Shown one piece after another: positions 10,937 through 22,298 of a DNA stretch of 64,000 bases; positions within the stretch are counted from its first letter, which is position 1, and every line of letters starts with the position of its first letter. This DNA is from Platycnemis pennipes (Eukaryota; Arthropoda; Insecta; Odonata; Platycnemididae), in assembly GCA_933228895.1 (NCBI GenBank), contig OW121846.1:50238107-50302106 (forward strand). Direction: 5' to 3'. The notes below the pieces were generated by a model. It was not told the origin of the DNA. It ran no database searches and saw nothing but the letters and a program-made list of their open reading frames with translations. The position numbers and the translations under genes were made by a program.

Positions 10937-12405
10937 TTAACACGTTCAACACTGAGGGACGACAATCGTCGTCCGCCGGGTGCTATCCACTGACTGCGGA
11001 CGACGATCGTCGTCCGAGCTCGTAATCCGTTCTCAAGGCCATCGACGGGAGACGCCACCTCGTAGCTCTTCCTTTTTCGTTGTCAGTCATTCGATAGCCC
11101 TCGGAGCATGTGCAGTTGCCGCAGCCGGAGTTGCCCATGCCGAGAAGCGCTGTTACAACAATTTGTTTTTTACAAGGTAAGTTATGTTTTTGGGGCATGT
11201 ATTAGCTCTATATTTTCAGTTTTTGTGAGTTTTTTCCCATTACATATAAAACGAATATTATGAAAAACAATATTCGTTTTGATCTCAAATACTTCGTACA
11301 TACTTATGTAATTTTTTTAATTGATCGAATCACACCCCCCCCCCCTCCCTCCCCCCCTCCACCGCACCCCGAATTTCATTGAAAACTATAACATCTGGTT
11401 TATTTTTTTCAAAATGTTTTCTTATTTCAATATATTTTATTAAAAATCCTCTCACATGTATGTCACACTAACGGATTTATTATAATGATATAAAAATTAG
11501 TTATACGAGTATATGAATCGTCTTTTTTTTATTTTTTCCATTATCAAGCCTCATTTTTACAAATGCACTGTTGATATTTTTCGGTGTATTTTCGTTACTT
11601 AAATATAAAGTTAGTTTCAATAAAGCTTTCATACATATTTATTCCCGATTTTATAATTAGCTTCTGCATTGAAAATATAACAATCCTACACTATTTGCAA
11701 ATATCCAGAATATACTTTGTTAAGAATTTCCAATTGATCAAATATCTGCTTTTTTTCTAGTTTTTCACATAGTTTCTTTCAAAGACTCATGGTATTTATC
11801 AACGTAAACGATATAAATATAATTGATGCTAACATTCATTTAGCAAATAAATTGCTGTTTTTTGTGGATTTTGGTTTTCTAATATTTTTTATCTCTTTTC
11901 TAATATTTTCTCTATTTTTTATAATGGAAGGACACCTGGACGCTGGACAGTCTCTTTTCATGGATATTTACTACATAAGTGTTTACTTGGCACACCACTT
12001 GCTTGAGCGAAGGACCTATTTTATCAGAACTCTTAGAGCTACCCGGAAGGGGAATCTACCTCACCTCATAGCGAAAAACTGAAACGGGGGAAGGTAGTGG
12101 ACATATTCAGCACCGATGGAGTCTGCATTATGAAATGGAAGGATAATCGGGAGGTTGTGATAATCAGCTCCGAATTCACGGTAACTTCGTTGATGTCCAT
12201 CGTCGGCGAGGAAGTTGGCGTCACTTCCAAACCGGAGGCCATTGCTCGATACAATGATTCAATGAGTGGCATTGATCACTTTGATCAAATGATGCCATAT
12301 CACCCCATTGAGCATAAGATGAAGAGAATGGTATAAGAAGCTTGCTATCCACATTCTTCACCTCATTTTGGTTAGTAGTTATTTCCTCTACCGTAAAACC
12401 TTGTA
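10937..12405 (+). mobile_element. piggyBac-like remnant with 5' palindromes
   Basis: Starts at a TTAA (10937-10940) followed by CACGTTCAACACTGAG. Within the first 80 bp lie two 18-bp palindromes: GGACGACAATCGTCGTCC (10957-10974, one mismatch) and the perfect GGACGACGATCGTCGTCC (10998-11015). Transposase coding remnants follow at 11930-12405. No right terminus is visible; the element degrades into the microsatellite at 12463. The 11.2-11.9 kb interval is AT-rich and shows no coding sequence, so most of the transposase N-terminal half is missing. Confidence 0.7.
11930..12405 (+). pseudogene. piggyBac transposase C-terminal pseudogene
   Basis: Translation in pieces gives the DDE_Tnp_1_7 (piggyBac) C-terminal landmarks: GQSLFMDIYYISVYLAHHLL (third catalytic-region Asp in the MD-YY motif), GTLRATRKGNLP-like TLRATRKGNLP, then after a stop and frame change CIMKWKDNREVVIIS, ARYNDSMSGIDHFDQMMPY, PIEHKMKRM and, after one more frameshift, KKLAIHILHLILVSSYFLYR. 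The order and spacing match the family. At least one stop and two frameshifts show it is non-functional. Confidence 0.85.
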
Positions 12406-12462
12406 GTATTATGTCTTCATTGTTGGGCCATACTTTTAGCTTCTTATGATTATGAAATTGAT

Positions 12463-12513
12463 TATATCTATATCTATCTATATCTATCTATATCTATCTA
12501 TATCTATATCTAC
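12463..12513. repeat. TATC/TATATCTATC microsatellite
   Basis: About 50 bp of alternating TATATCTATC units. It is followed immediately by the short motif TACCCTGCAAGCCACC, which is also found next to CATCTACATCTACATAA at 56240; the two together may be the tail and body of one small element. Confidence 0.9.
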
Positions 12514-13138
12514 GACATACCCTGCAAGCCACCTCGAGGGTGTGTGGCAGGGGGTGCATCCACACCAGGAACAATGACACAACAAACAAAAATGAACACC
12601 ACGAAGCAAGCACTACACCTTTAAAAGTAATTGGGGAAAAAAGAAGAAAAACTACCAAATCCCAATCATATAATAGGTAGCCTGACAGAGGGATAGTAGG
12701 TAAAACAATGGTTGAAGTAGTCTAGAGTGCATGAAGCATGCTTTAATATTACTAATGTATGCATGCCAGGGAAATAGAGATAAATATAGTTAGTGAAAAA
12801 CTTTCCACATAATCACTTTTTTTACTATGTAGACACTAACCATCTAGTTGTACGTGACTCTTACACCTAACTTGTTCCAAAGTAGTAGTATCATTGTAGC
12901 TGTAAGTTGCATGTAAGTAGTACATTTTGGGTTATTACATACATACTCGTAGGTTAGATTATTAAAAGATTATCAGAGAGACAAATAATAAGAGTAGAGT
13001 AAAACATTTTTCCACACAGAATGATGGAAAATTGCTGATCATATCGCGGTAACCTGTAAATTAGAGATTAAACTTAGGAATTAAAAATTAAGAATTAAGA
13101 GAGATAGAGAAAAAACCTGATTACAAAAAAGGCTTATC
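12514..13138. other. Spacer between piggyBac remnant and resumed gypsy pol
   Basis: No coding sequence was recognised. It begins with the TACCCTGCAAGCCACC motif and is otherwise AT-rich. It should contain the lost right end of the Tigger and/or piggyBac insertions, but I see no matching terminal repeat. Confidence 0.4.
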
Positions 13139-14063
13139 AATTTGTCATGCAGATGCTCTATCAAGATTACCTCTAATGGGAAGTACAGAGGTACAAGTAC
13201 GTAGCTTCAATTTTTTGAAGGACTTTCCTTTAACTCATGTAGAAATTGGAGAAAAAAAAGCATGTAATATTGAAGCAGGTCATTAGGTATGTAAAGGGAG
13301 GATGGCCAAAAGGTGTCAATGTGGATGCTTTGAAACCATTTTGTAAACGCTGTAATGAATTGACATTTCAAGATAACTGTGTTCTGTTGGGGAATACAGT
13401 AGTAATTCCAGATGTTTTAAGGCCCCAAGTGTTAACAATATTGCATGAAGAACACCCTGGTATTGTACAAATGAAAATGTTGTCACGGTCATGGGTGTGG
13501 TGGCCTAGAATAGATAATGATCTAGAACGTATGGTGAACACTTGCCAGTTATGTCAACATTTAGATAAATGTCTTCTTGTGTATAGAAATACTCCTGTAA
13601 CTACTAAAAAAAAAAGTCCCCCCGAAGTTATGCTGTCATACTCTCCTAGAACACCTGTGTCCACGTTGTCCCCAAGTTTGTCTGCTAATGTCTCTAAAAA
13701 CATTGTAAACAAATCAAGAGTAGACAAACAGTTTCTCATTAATGACAAGGTATTGGTTAAAAATGTTCACAGAAGGGGCATATTAAGTGGATTTGTGGTA
13801 GAGTAATGGAAATAATAAGTTCAGTGACCTATCTGGTTAGATTAAATTCAGGGGGAATAAGATTTTGTCATGTAAACCAATTACGTAAGAGTTATATGTC
13901 CGAGGATAAACATCCTGAACGTAGATTCATAGAATATGAATCACCAGCATCTAATGTACTGAATAACAAAAACTCTGATAGTGTGAATATCCGGTCCCCA
14001 TCTCCTAGTGTACAAGGTCCACCTCAGGGACTGAGGAGACCACCTGACCGATATTCACCTTAA
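13139..14063 (+). pseudogene. Ty3/gypsy integrase pseudogene (right part of split pol)
   Basis: Resumes the retroelement with HADALSRLP, the signature just after RNase H, then the integrase zinc-binding domain (LHEEHPGIVQMKML, RSWVWWPRIDNDLE, CQLCQ). The catalytic DDE core is deleted: the frame jumps to LVYRNTPVTTKKKSPPEVML, which is the C-terminal edge of the core. An in-frame stop (TAA at 13804-13806) follows, then the C-terminal region with RRPPDRYSP and a stop at 14061-14063. Together with 8552-8810 this makes one gypsy element interrupted by about 4.3 kb of DNA transposons. Confidence 0.85.
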
Positions 14064-14069
14064 AGGACA

Positions 14070-14296
14070 TGTAGTATTCTGAATGTATGTTGTGCTTGTA
14101 AGGGGGAAGGAATAATATTATTTGTATCGATATCCTATCGATTTGTTATGCATCGATTCTGTCGATTTCTGGTCATGTAACGTGAGCTGGTCAAATGTTT
14201 TTGTAAAGTTGCATGGTCAGTATCATCAGAGTCCGTGGCCGAATAAATTCCATGTTCAATCCTGGAACCCAGTGTCTAATTTACGGACATAATACA
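14070..14296 (+). mobile_element. Probable gypsy 3' end: polypurine tract and LTR remnant
   Basis: The purine run AAGGGGGAAGGAA near 14101-14112 is a candidate polypurine tract, and the sequence from there to about 14296 lies exactly between the end of the gypsy coding region and the point where Jockey LINE homology begins. LTR boundaries cannot be fixed because I see no second LTR. An AATAAA at 14243 could be its poly(A) signal. Confidence 0.45.
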
Positions 14297-14299
14297 CGG

Positions 14300-15430
14300 G
14301 TGATTCTGCATGGATAAAATCTTTGCAACATAATTTCACGTCAAAATCTGCCATTGTAGTGGCAGAGGCGGTTCACCTGAGTCTGTGTATATGCTTAAGA
14401 CCGGGTATGTCCAGAATTCACCGATCGCCAGCCTTAGTCCAGCATTGTGAATTGAAGTTAGTGGACGAAGGTACGATTTGCGGGCTGATGAGTAAACGAA
14501 GGAGCCGTAGTCTAATCATGACCTTACCAGTGTTCGATAGAGCATCATGAGAGACATTCAGTCTGCAACCCATTTACAGTTTGACAAAAACCTTAAAACA
14601 TTTAACACTTTAAAACACCTGTCCCTTAAAACACTCACGTGCTCACGCCAGTTGAGTTGATAGTCTAAAATCATTCCCAGAAAGCATACGCTAGGAACGA
14701 ATGATAATCTCACTTTTCCCATGCGCAGCATAGGAGGTTTGTGTGCATTGTGTAGCTGATAAAATTGAATGTGTTAAGTTTTTTCCTATGAAAAACAGAA
14801 ACCATTTTCTTGGGACCACTTGAATAGTTTGTTTAAAGTGATCTGAACATGATGTCCAGCTGCAGCAAGTTGAGATGACTGGCAAAATATTTCAGGTCAT
14901 CAACGAACTAGGTCCCCACAACTGGTGCCTTGATGCGTTGAACGATATTGTTTATTGCTATTGCAAACAAGGTTATGCTGAGCACTGAGCCTTGGGCAAC
15001 TCCATTTTCTTGCACATAAGAATGGGAGAAGGATCTACCAATTCTTACATTGAAAACCTGGTCTTCTAAGAAATTTTTTACAAAGATGGGCTAATACCCT
15101 CTGAAACCCAGTCGTAAAACTTATTTAAAATTCTCCAATGCCAAACCCTATCATAAGCCTTCTCCAGGTTGAAGAAGACTGCGACGACATGATGGCACTG
15201 AAGGAAGCTTCCTGGATAGTTTTCTATTCTGACAAGGTGGTCTATAGTTGATCTACCTTGGCGAAAGCCACATAGGATATCGGTCAGAAGGTTTCGCTTC
15301 TTCAAACACCAAATAAGTTGATGGTTTACCATTTTCTCCATCCATTTACATAGGCACCTAGTGAGAGCGATTGGCCTGTAATTATTCGGGCCTGAATTGC
15401 CTTTCCCCTGTTTTGGTATTGGTACCACAA
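14300..15430 (-). pseudogene. LINE reverse transcriptase pseudogene
   Basis: Motifs in order: NNYRPIALTRCLCKWMEKMV, GFRQGRSTIDHLV, FFNLEKAYDRVWHW (motif A with the catalytic Asp region), GVAQGSVLSITLFAIAINNI (motif B), FVDDLKYF (motif C) near 14893-14907, then the thumb DYQLNWREHVSVLRDRC, LDYGSFVYSSA, SIHNAGLRLAIGEF and GEPPLPLQ. Stops occur just before FVDDL and inside the thumb. The double aspartate is kept but the gene is dead. Confidence 0.85.
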
Positions 15431-16119
15431 CGGATTCTCACCAAGAGGGTGGAAAAACACATTCAACCCAGATCTGGTTGAAGGTCTTGAGAACCTCTAC
15501 CACGCACACTATGGAAGATTTTGGAGGAACGCATTGTGCACATCATCCTTTCCTGGAGAACAGTCTTGGGAATCCTTAATAGCGGATGTTATTTCCCAAA
15601 GTGAGGAGTCATTATACCCTTCCAATCTGGTTTTATGTTTGTAGTTGAGGGGGGATGTCTCAAGATGCCATTTAAAGGAAATAAGGTCCCTGTTGATGGA
15701 GACGTCGCCGCAGGTCTTCGTGAGACCTCAAACCTTCGCTAGGCCCAAATGTCTCGCTTATTTCCTCAGCAGTATGTGTGACCCGCCCACTCACTTTCAA
15801 GCAGTGGAGACTGTTGTTGCTGTTTGGAACCCGATGCTTCTCACTCTTCGCCATACCTGTTTAAGCGGCATCCTGTGGTTTACGCGAGACAAAAACTTTA
15901 TCCAGGATTGCCTTTTTGCTTCCTTGATGATCCATCGTACCTTTGCACCAAGCTGGGAGAAGGAAACCAGATTTGTCTCCGTTGGATATTTCTTAAAAAT
16001 ACGTAACACAAGCTTCTGCATTTTAATTGCCTCAGCACATTCGTCACTTCACCATGGTAGAAGTGGTCGGTGTATTTTACCGGAGGCTCGAGTAACACTT
16101 GCTTTTGCGGCTTGAATAG

Positions 16120-16620
16120 TCAAGCATTTGTTAGGGCGATCACATTACCAGTGGAACCGACCGTGTCACTATGGGTGAAATTAAATTCCTGTCTAAATAG
16201 CGTCCAGTTGGCATTCTCAATTTTCCACTTCTCTGGAGCTAGATAGGTGCCATTTTCACCAGAATTTTTCTTAATAAAAAGGGGAAAGTGATCGCTCCCG
16301 CAAAGATCGCTGTGCACAGCCAGTTTGATCTTGTTCAGAAGACTGCTCGAGCACAGGCAGAGATTAATGGTAGAAAATTCTCCATTAAAACTATTAAAAC
16401 AGGTTTTCTCCCCATTGTTCAGTAAAAACAAATTAAAATCATTAATAAAACCAGATAAAATACGACCCCTACGGTTTTCCTGGGCCCTCGTGCCACCCCA
16501 TTGGGGTTCATGGGCATTAAAATCACCTAATAAAATGAAAGGCCAAGGAAGCTGTTGGACAAGGGCATCTAGATTAAAATGGGTGACAAGTGCATGCTCA
16601 GGTAAATAAACATTGCACAA
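16120..16620 (-). pseudogene. LINE AP-endonuclease domain pseudogene
   Basis: A minus-strand frame with the exonuclease-endonuclease-phosphatase landmarks CNVYLPEHA, ILLGDFNAHEPQWGG (Asp-Asn active-site block) and GSDHFPLF (catalytic Asp-His). This domain nicks the target to prime reverse transcription. The reading frame opens directly into the ORF1 zinc-finger end upstream, implying that the ORF1-ORF2 boundary lies near 16620-16650. Confidence 0.85.
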
Positions 16621-16639
16621 AGAGCACTCCGCACCCTCA

Positions 16640-17340
16640 TGCTACTCCAGGCTGTAGCGCGGGCAGGTGGCCTTGCCCTCACACCCCATGGCGATGTGGC
16701 TGAAGCACTGGCACTGGAAGCAGTGCATGGGAGCCAGTATAAATGTCCGCACAGGTACCGATTCATAAACGATACACACCTTGTTAGGGAGTTGACCAAG
16801 CGCAAAAGTGAGAACCACGGACGATGTACTTCTCACTTCTCCGTCGCACTTCGTAGTAAGCCGACGAGCATCTATCACGCCTTGAGACACCATGTCACCC
16901 TTGATCTTGTCAACTTCTACGTACAACAGATCATAATGGGAAATTACTCCCACACAGGTGTTCAGGGTGTGGTGCACTTCAACTGTAACCAGGATATTGC
17001 ATACTTTTTCCACTTAAGCAATTTTTCTGATTGAATATTATTGCTGCATTCCATCAGCAGTGTGCCACCACAGAGCTTCTTGGCCAATTTGAGATCTACA
17101 TGGACGAGAGAAGACAAGGGTGAATGAGGAAAGGAGAAACCTTTTTAAGTGTTTCCCCTTCCTTCTGGCATCTCATCACTAGGTAGCGTTTACTACCATT
17201 GAACTCTAATTCTCCCCCGCCCTTATCAGGGCGGGATCTTTTGGGAGGTGGAAGATCGGTTTCCACCATACCATAAAGAAATTCGTCCCCCGAGCTCCCC
17301 ACCCACCATGGAGCCACACATTCGGGATGCTGCACCGCAA
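16640..17340 (-). pseudogene. LINE ORF1 (gag-like) pseudogene
   Basis: Contains a Pro/Arg/Lys-rich N-terminal segment (LPPPKRSRPDKGG), a globular middle (SKRYLVMRC, LKLAKKLCGG) and a C-terminal CCHC-like knuckle (CFQCQCFSHIAMGC) followed by a second cysteine cluster. This fits the nucleic-acid-binding ORF1 protein of Jockey-type LINEs. A stop and a frameshift around 17030-17100 break the frame. Confidence 0.75.
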
Positions 17341-17650
17341 ACCGGTGCAGTTGCCAGGGCTACCTGAGGGAACATACACCCTAGAGGTAGTGGATTGTTT
17401 CGGGTTGGATCTTCGATGCACGGGCCCACCAAACCCGTACATCTCCGACCACCCTATGCAGACCCCCACCTCCCTGGCACTCGCCACCATTAAGCCATTG
17501 CCACGGAAGCCGAATGACCAGGAGTAGACAGCTCCCGGCCACCCGTTTACAGCGAATCCATGGCCAAAGAGGGGTATTGGCCCGTAGTCCAAACCAGGTA
17601 TTCGACACCCGGCTGGGAGCCACGGACCTCACCCTCCAGGATCCCCTTCT

Positions 17651-20600
17651 CCTCCTTACAGAGAAGAGAACTACAGCAAAATAACAAATAGCTTAGGCGA
17701 TCGCTCAAACAAAATGTCTAATTACAAATTTCTGATAACCAACATAAATATGCAATGAAAGATTTGTATACTTACATTGAACATTTTTACACCTCAATGG
17801 TTGTACTTGCAAGGGTTTCAAATTTCATGCTGAGGCAATTATTTCCAAGAATAGTGGAGAAAAAATAAATATTGGCAAAATAATTACTGTTACAATGATA
17901 TGTTAATTTCATCATTTTCTTTTCAAGCATAGTCCAAAATGAGGGGCCGTTTCAGGTTCAGGGTCATCTTAGACTCAGGTAAATACAGCATTCACCCTTC
18001 TTCTGATTGACATTTTATACACTGTACATTACTCACATAACAAACAAGTAATGCAAATCAAGTGCCATATCACATCAGGACTGCCACTCACTAATGATGA
18101 CCATTTTAGAGACTTGTGGGTAAAAAATAAGGAGCCAATAAGGATTAAATTTTAACAAATAAATGTTGAGATGCCCCAACCTCAACCTGTATTTTGTTTT
18201 ATCGTTTAGCCTGGTTTACACAGACATTAAATATTACAGATGAAACAACAAATTATCTCTCCTCAAACATTAGGAGCAGCATCTCTGGAAAGGGAAAGAA
18301 AGTTGCCCACAAAGGAAAGTTCAACTAATCAAAAAAAAGCAGGAAAAAAATAAGCAGCTTCAAAAAATAAGCAGGAAAAGCAGATAAAATACCTACAGAA
18401 AAGAACTTGGCCCGAAAAGCCCGTAACCTGGAAATTAAAATTTGCACAAAAAAAGAAAAACATTCTTAGCATGCTGAAGAAAAATAGCCTTCTAGCCTTC
18501 CATCAATAGCTAATGAAACAAAACTCAGCCATTAAGCAAAAACTCCATTTATATTACACAAAACAGGGAAATTTCAGCTCAACTGCAATGCAAGTAAAGG
18601 GAGAAGTAAAAAAGGACTGAGTAATTAAAATAAGTGGACAGTGAAAAAAAACTGAACATCCCACAATATCCACTGGCTCAAAAATTGAAAACAAAGAAGA
18701 GACAGCTGGTCAAAATTAAATCTCTTCAAAAAGAAAATTTCCAAAAATATACACATCAATTAAACTTCCTGCAAGACAATGACAAAACTTTTTTTCTCAT
18801 TGCAAGGTTTTTTTTTTATTTAAAAAAATGCAGAACGTGAGTCATATTGCTACATCATTATGCAACTGCTTCTAAAATTTGGAATTTGACTTCTTATGAG
18901 GAAATATTTACAGCCCAACATACACCATTATTAATTTGTCCAAATTTCACTTCTTTGTCAACAGCTTTCAATCTATCTACACAAAAAAATAACTACTATA
19001 ATTGAGAGCATATAACACAAACCTTCATTTTGGCAAGGCATATCTATGAAGAAAAATTTTGTAAAACTTGAGTAGTTTTAAATGACCATACACTTCACGA
19101 GATCACGTTCTCTCGGAAATAAGTTAAATCAAAAAATAACAATAACGCTAGCGCACGCCTTATGAAGGTCCATGATCAAGGCCCTGGTACACACATTTCA
19201 ATACTTGGTGACATAAGAAAACACATTACGCATGCATGATGTTTTGCTGAGGTGATGGAAGTAAATTGCCACCTCTTTTAATTTTCAAAAGGTAAATTTT
19301 GCCCCAGGAAAAACTAGGAAAATGTAGAGGATGATTTTTCTTCTTCACAATGTGTATAAAAAGGGGGCTTATATAACTATGTATCCTATAAGCTGGAAAA
19401 TATGGTATCCTATAAGTATATCCTATACTCGTGTGCCTATTTCGTTATATTTTATGGTTTTCCCATTTGTTTCTAGAGAATGAATTCATTTTTAAGTGCT
19501 TCTTGGTCTTATTTTATATGGAAACTCCTGTGCCTAATTGAGGAGTTCAGCATTTACTTTTATTAGGTACGACAGTATGCAAGTGCATTTCCCATCTGTA
19601 TGCATGCCTTTGTCTTTGGTGTAGTTTTTCATAAATATTATTGTGTCATCTCTATTTGTGTATTTATTCCAAGTGAGTTGAGCGTAAAGTAATTTCTTCT
19701 GTCATTACATCATTGTTCTGATCTCGCAAGTGATTTGTGAAAACCTTGGAACCTATTCCCAAGACTGCAATACTTAAATATGAGATGTCTCCATTAATAT
19801 GTTACCCATCTCATGATTACATAATTCCTATGGACATTGACATTTTGCCTAAAGTGACTAAAATACTACATATCTCTAATCTTGGTAGGATTCTATGAAA
19901 ACCAATTGGATAACAACTTGCTAACTCTTGTTATGAGGCTTGTGGAAGGGATATGATCTGTGATTAGTATTTGGATTGTTAGCTTAGTTGATCATATAAC
20001 GTATGCTTTTATACTCTGTGTTTGGCAAAATTTCCTATTTCAATGTAGGATGATGGAATAATTCTATGCAAATTATGTATATTTATCCAAGACAAAAATC
20101 ACCTCTCATGGTACTAGTGCAATTGGTAGGGACACCGAAAAATGGTAAATGAAAATCATCAAAAGCGGTGTTTAAAAATGACAAATACGGTAAATAAAAT
20201 CGTTTTAAAAAGGTGAAAGCTGTGTTTATTATTGGGAAAAAGGAGTCTTAAAGGAAGGGATTTTTTTAATATTATTAATAAAGACTTCATACCAATGTGA
20301 ACAAACAGTTGTTAAATGTGTCCATCACCATTGCGTAGCTTTCGTATCAATGAACAAAGAAATGAGCTTTTTTTAAATACAATGTTCTTACATGGATAGA
20401 ATTAATTTAACCAAGCCTATGTGAACATAATGCAGATTACAACCATTACTACCAAACTTTATTTTATAAAGAATAGGCCTGGCGGCGAGCCCAGCGAGCC
20501 GTTTCGCCACACTTTTGTTTTTTGATATTAACTTCCACAAAGTTAAAATTTAATTATATATTTGTTTTTTTGACACAGATAAATATAAATTAAGAATAAA

Positions 20601-21870
20601 TAAAAACATTTGGGCAAAACCAATATATTCCTGCTAAATAATAGAGCTTTTAAAATTTTAAAAACGTTTTGGTATTTGCCCTTAGAATTTCTCATGCTGT
20701 TCTCCGATGTCGCGATAGCGTTATTAACGTCCCTGAAATCGGCAAAACGTAACGGGGTGGTGTTTACAGAATAGGCCCCAAAAACTAAAACAATTGCAAA
20801 TGAATGGTGATCGTACAGAAATGGTAATAAGCAAAAAAAATTAGTGATGGACGGATCCAGGTTTTTTGTCGGATCCGGAACCGGATCCTTGCCTGGGTTT
20901 CGGGTCTTTATTTTTTAATCCTAGATTTTTAATATAGGTATATATAAAAACAGCAACAATAGAATTACCAAAAACAGGTAAATTTATTGTAGAAATATCA
21001 ACTTCCTATCATCTATGAGGATTATATTTACCTGGATCAAGATTTACGGATACAATAACTACCTATATCTTGTTACTTCTAATGTAAAGTTCACTTTCCT
21101 TATCACATACTCATCAAGCAATGCATTCTTGAAACCCGTACAACTATTCTTCAGAGTGCAGTTAAAAGAAACCTTATAAGTTCATTTTCATTAATGAAGG
21201 AATTATTTTCCAATTATTAATCAAATCCTTGAATGCTTTCAAATTATTTTTTTAGAAACACAAAAAAATTTTTAATGCAGCCAAGAGATCCCATTTATGG
21301 AATATCTGGGGATTCCATTTTTACGACGAAAAAATTATAATAGAATATCACTAAACTAACAATTTTGCATTGTCTTATTAACTATAACCTTTAAAATGAA
21401 ATTTGAGCATTACGTACTCCTAAGGGGAGGTTGTGTAACTCTGATCTTGAAATGAGATTAACCTTTTTTCATGCTACTAGAAGCAAAATTTTAAAAAAAA
21501 TGTTTAGGATTTTTTTCTCCATTTTGAGGACAAAGGACAAAAATTCCTAAATCTCCATCTTCTTTATTGAGTTTTGTTTAAGTTGAGGTTAGTTTTTTTC
21601 AAATAAAAGCGTTGTCATATCCACGTTCGTGATCGTAATCACATAATAGCCATTGTCCAAAATTACATATTTGGAAGCAGTGTGACGTTAAATCTTCACA
21701 GGTGTTCATGGGTCCATATACCTAATATTTCATACTTTTACTACCTTCTCCACTCTATTGGTATTTGTTTAATTCTGATTACTTTATTTGTATCTTCTAT
21801 TATTTGTATTGGGGGTCGAATGATATTTTGAGATTAATTTCGGCGAGAAAAATAGACAATGTTTGATATT
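17651..21870. other. 4.2 kb of intronic AT-rich DNA, no gene
   Basis: No coding frame with family resemblance. The 18634-18840 frame is lysine-rich by composition and not convincing. The interval 20841-20900 (GTGATGGACGGATCC, then GGATCCGGAACCGGATCC) looks like the end of an hAT-type element, but no partner end was located. This is part of the KIF3B 25.5-kb intron. Confidence 0.5.
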
Positions 21871-22298
21871 TTAGTTAAAACCTATAATTTTCTCCCTCTT
21901 CCAATTAATGTCACCATCTCTTCAAAATCGATAGATTTCTGTCTAAACATGATAGAAATTGGTATCGTAAAAAGGACCTGGGTCAATCACCCCGGTTTGC
22001 ATGATGCATGAACACCCGGAATTGGCACCGGTTATTTCCCATATCCATTTACGCAAGTTAATAATTTTTTAACAATGAATTTTCGTTCGTGGATGAATGT
22101 GCGCAGGTATATAAATTTTGTATAGTTCTATGGATTAAAGTTTTTGATTTCTAAGGAAATATATTTGATCAAAAATTTACTATAGATAAGCTGTGACTAG
22201 GAACTTGGTAATTAATTATGTAATTAATAATCCTAAATAGGAAATAAAACAATGGAACAATAAAACGTATAAGTTTTACACTAGGGAAGGGTCGGTTC

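Larger units (their letters stand above)
14297..17650 (-). mobile_element. Decayed Jockey-superfamily LINE, minus strand
   Basis: Reading from 17650 down: a gag-like ORF1, then an AP-endonuclease domain, a reverse transcriptase and the RT thumb, in the order expected for a Jockey-type non-LTR retrotransposon. It is cut at its 3' end at about 14297, where gypsy sequence begins, so no poly(A) or microsatellite tail remains. Many stops and frameshifts. Confidence 0.8.

Noticed and set aside
17096..17632. Independent host gene on the minus strand next to the LINE
   Set aside because: The frames join the LINE ORF1 in order and composition and contain stops; they are the 5' part of the retrotransposon.
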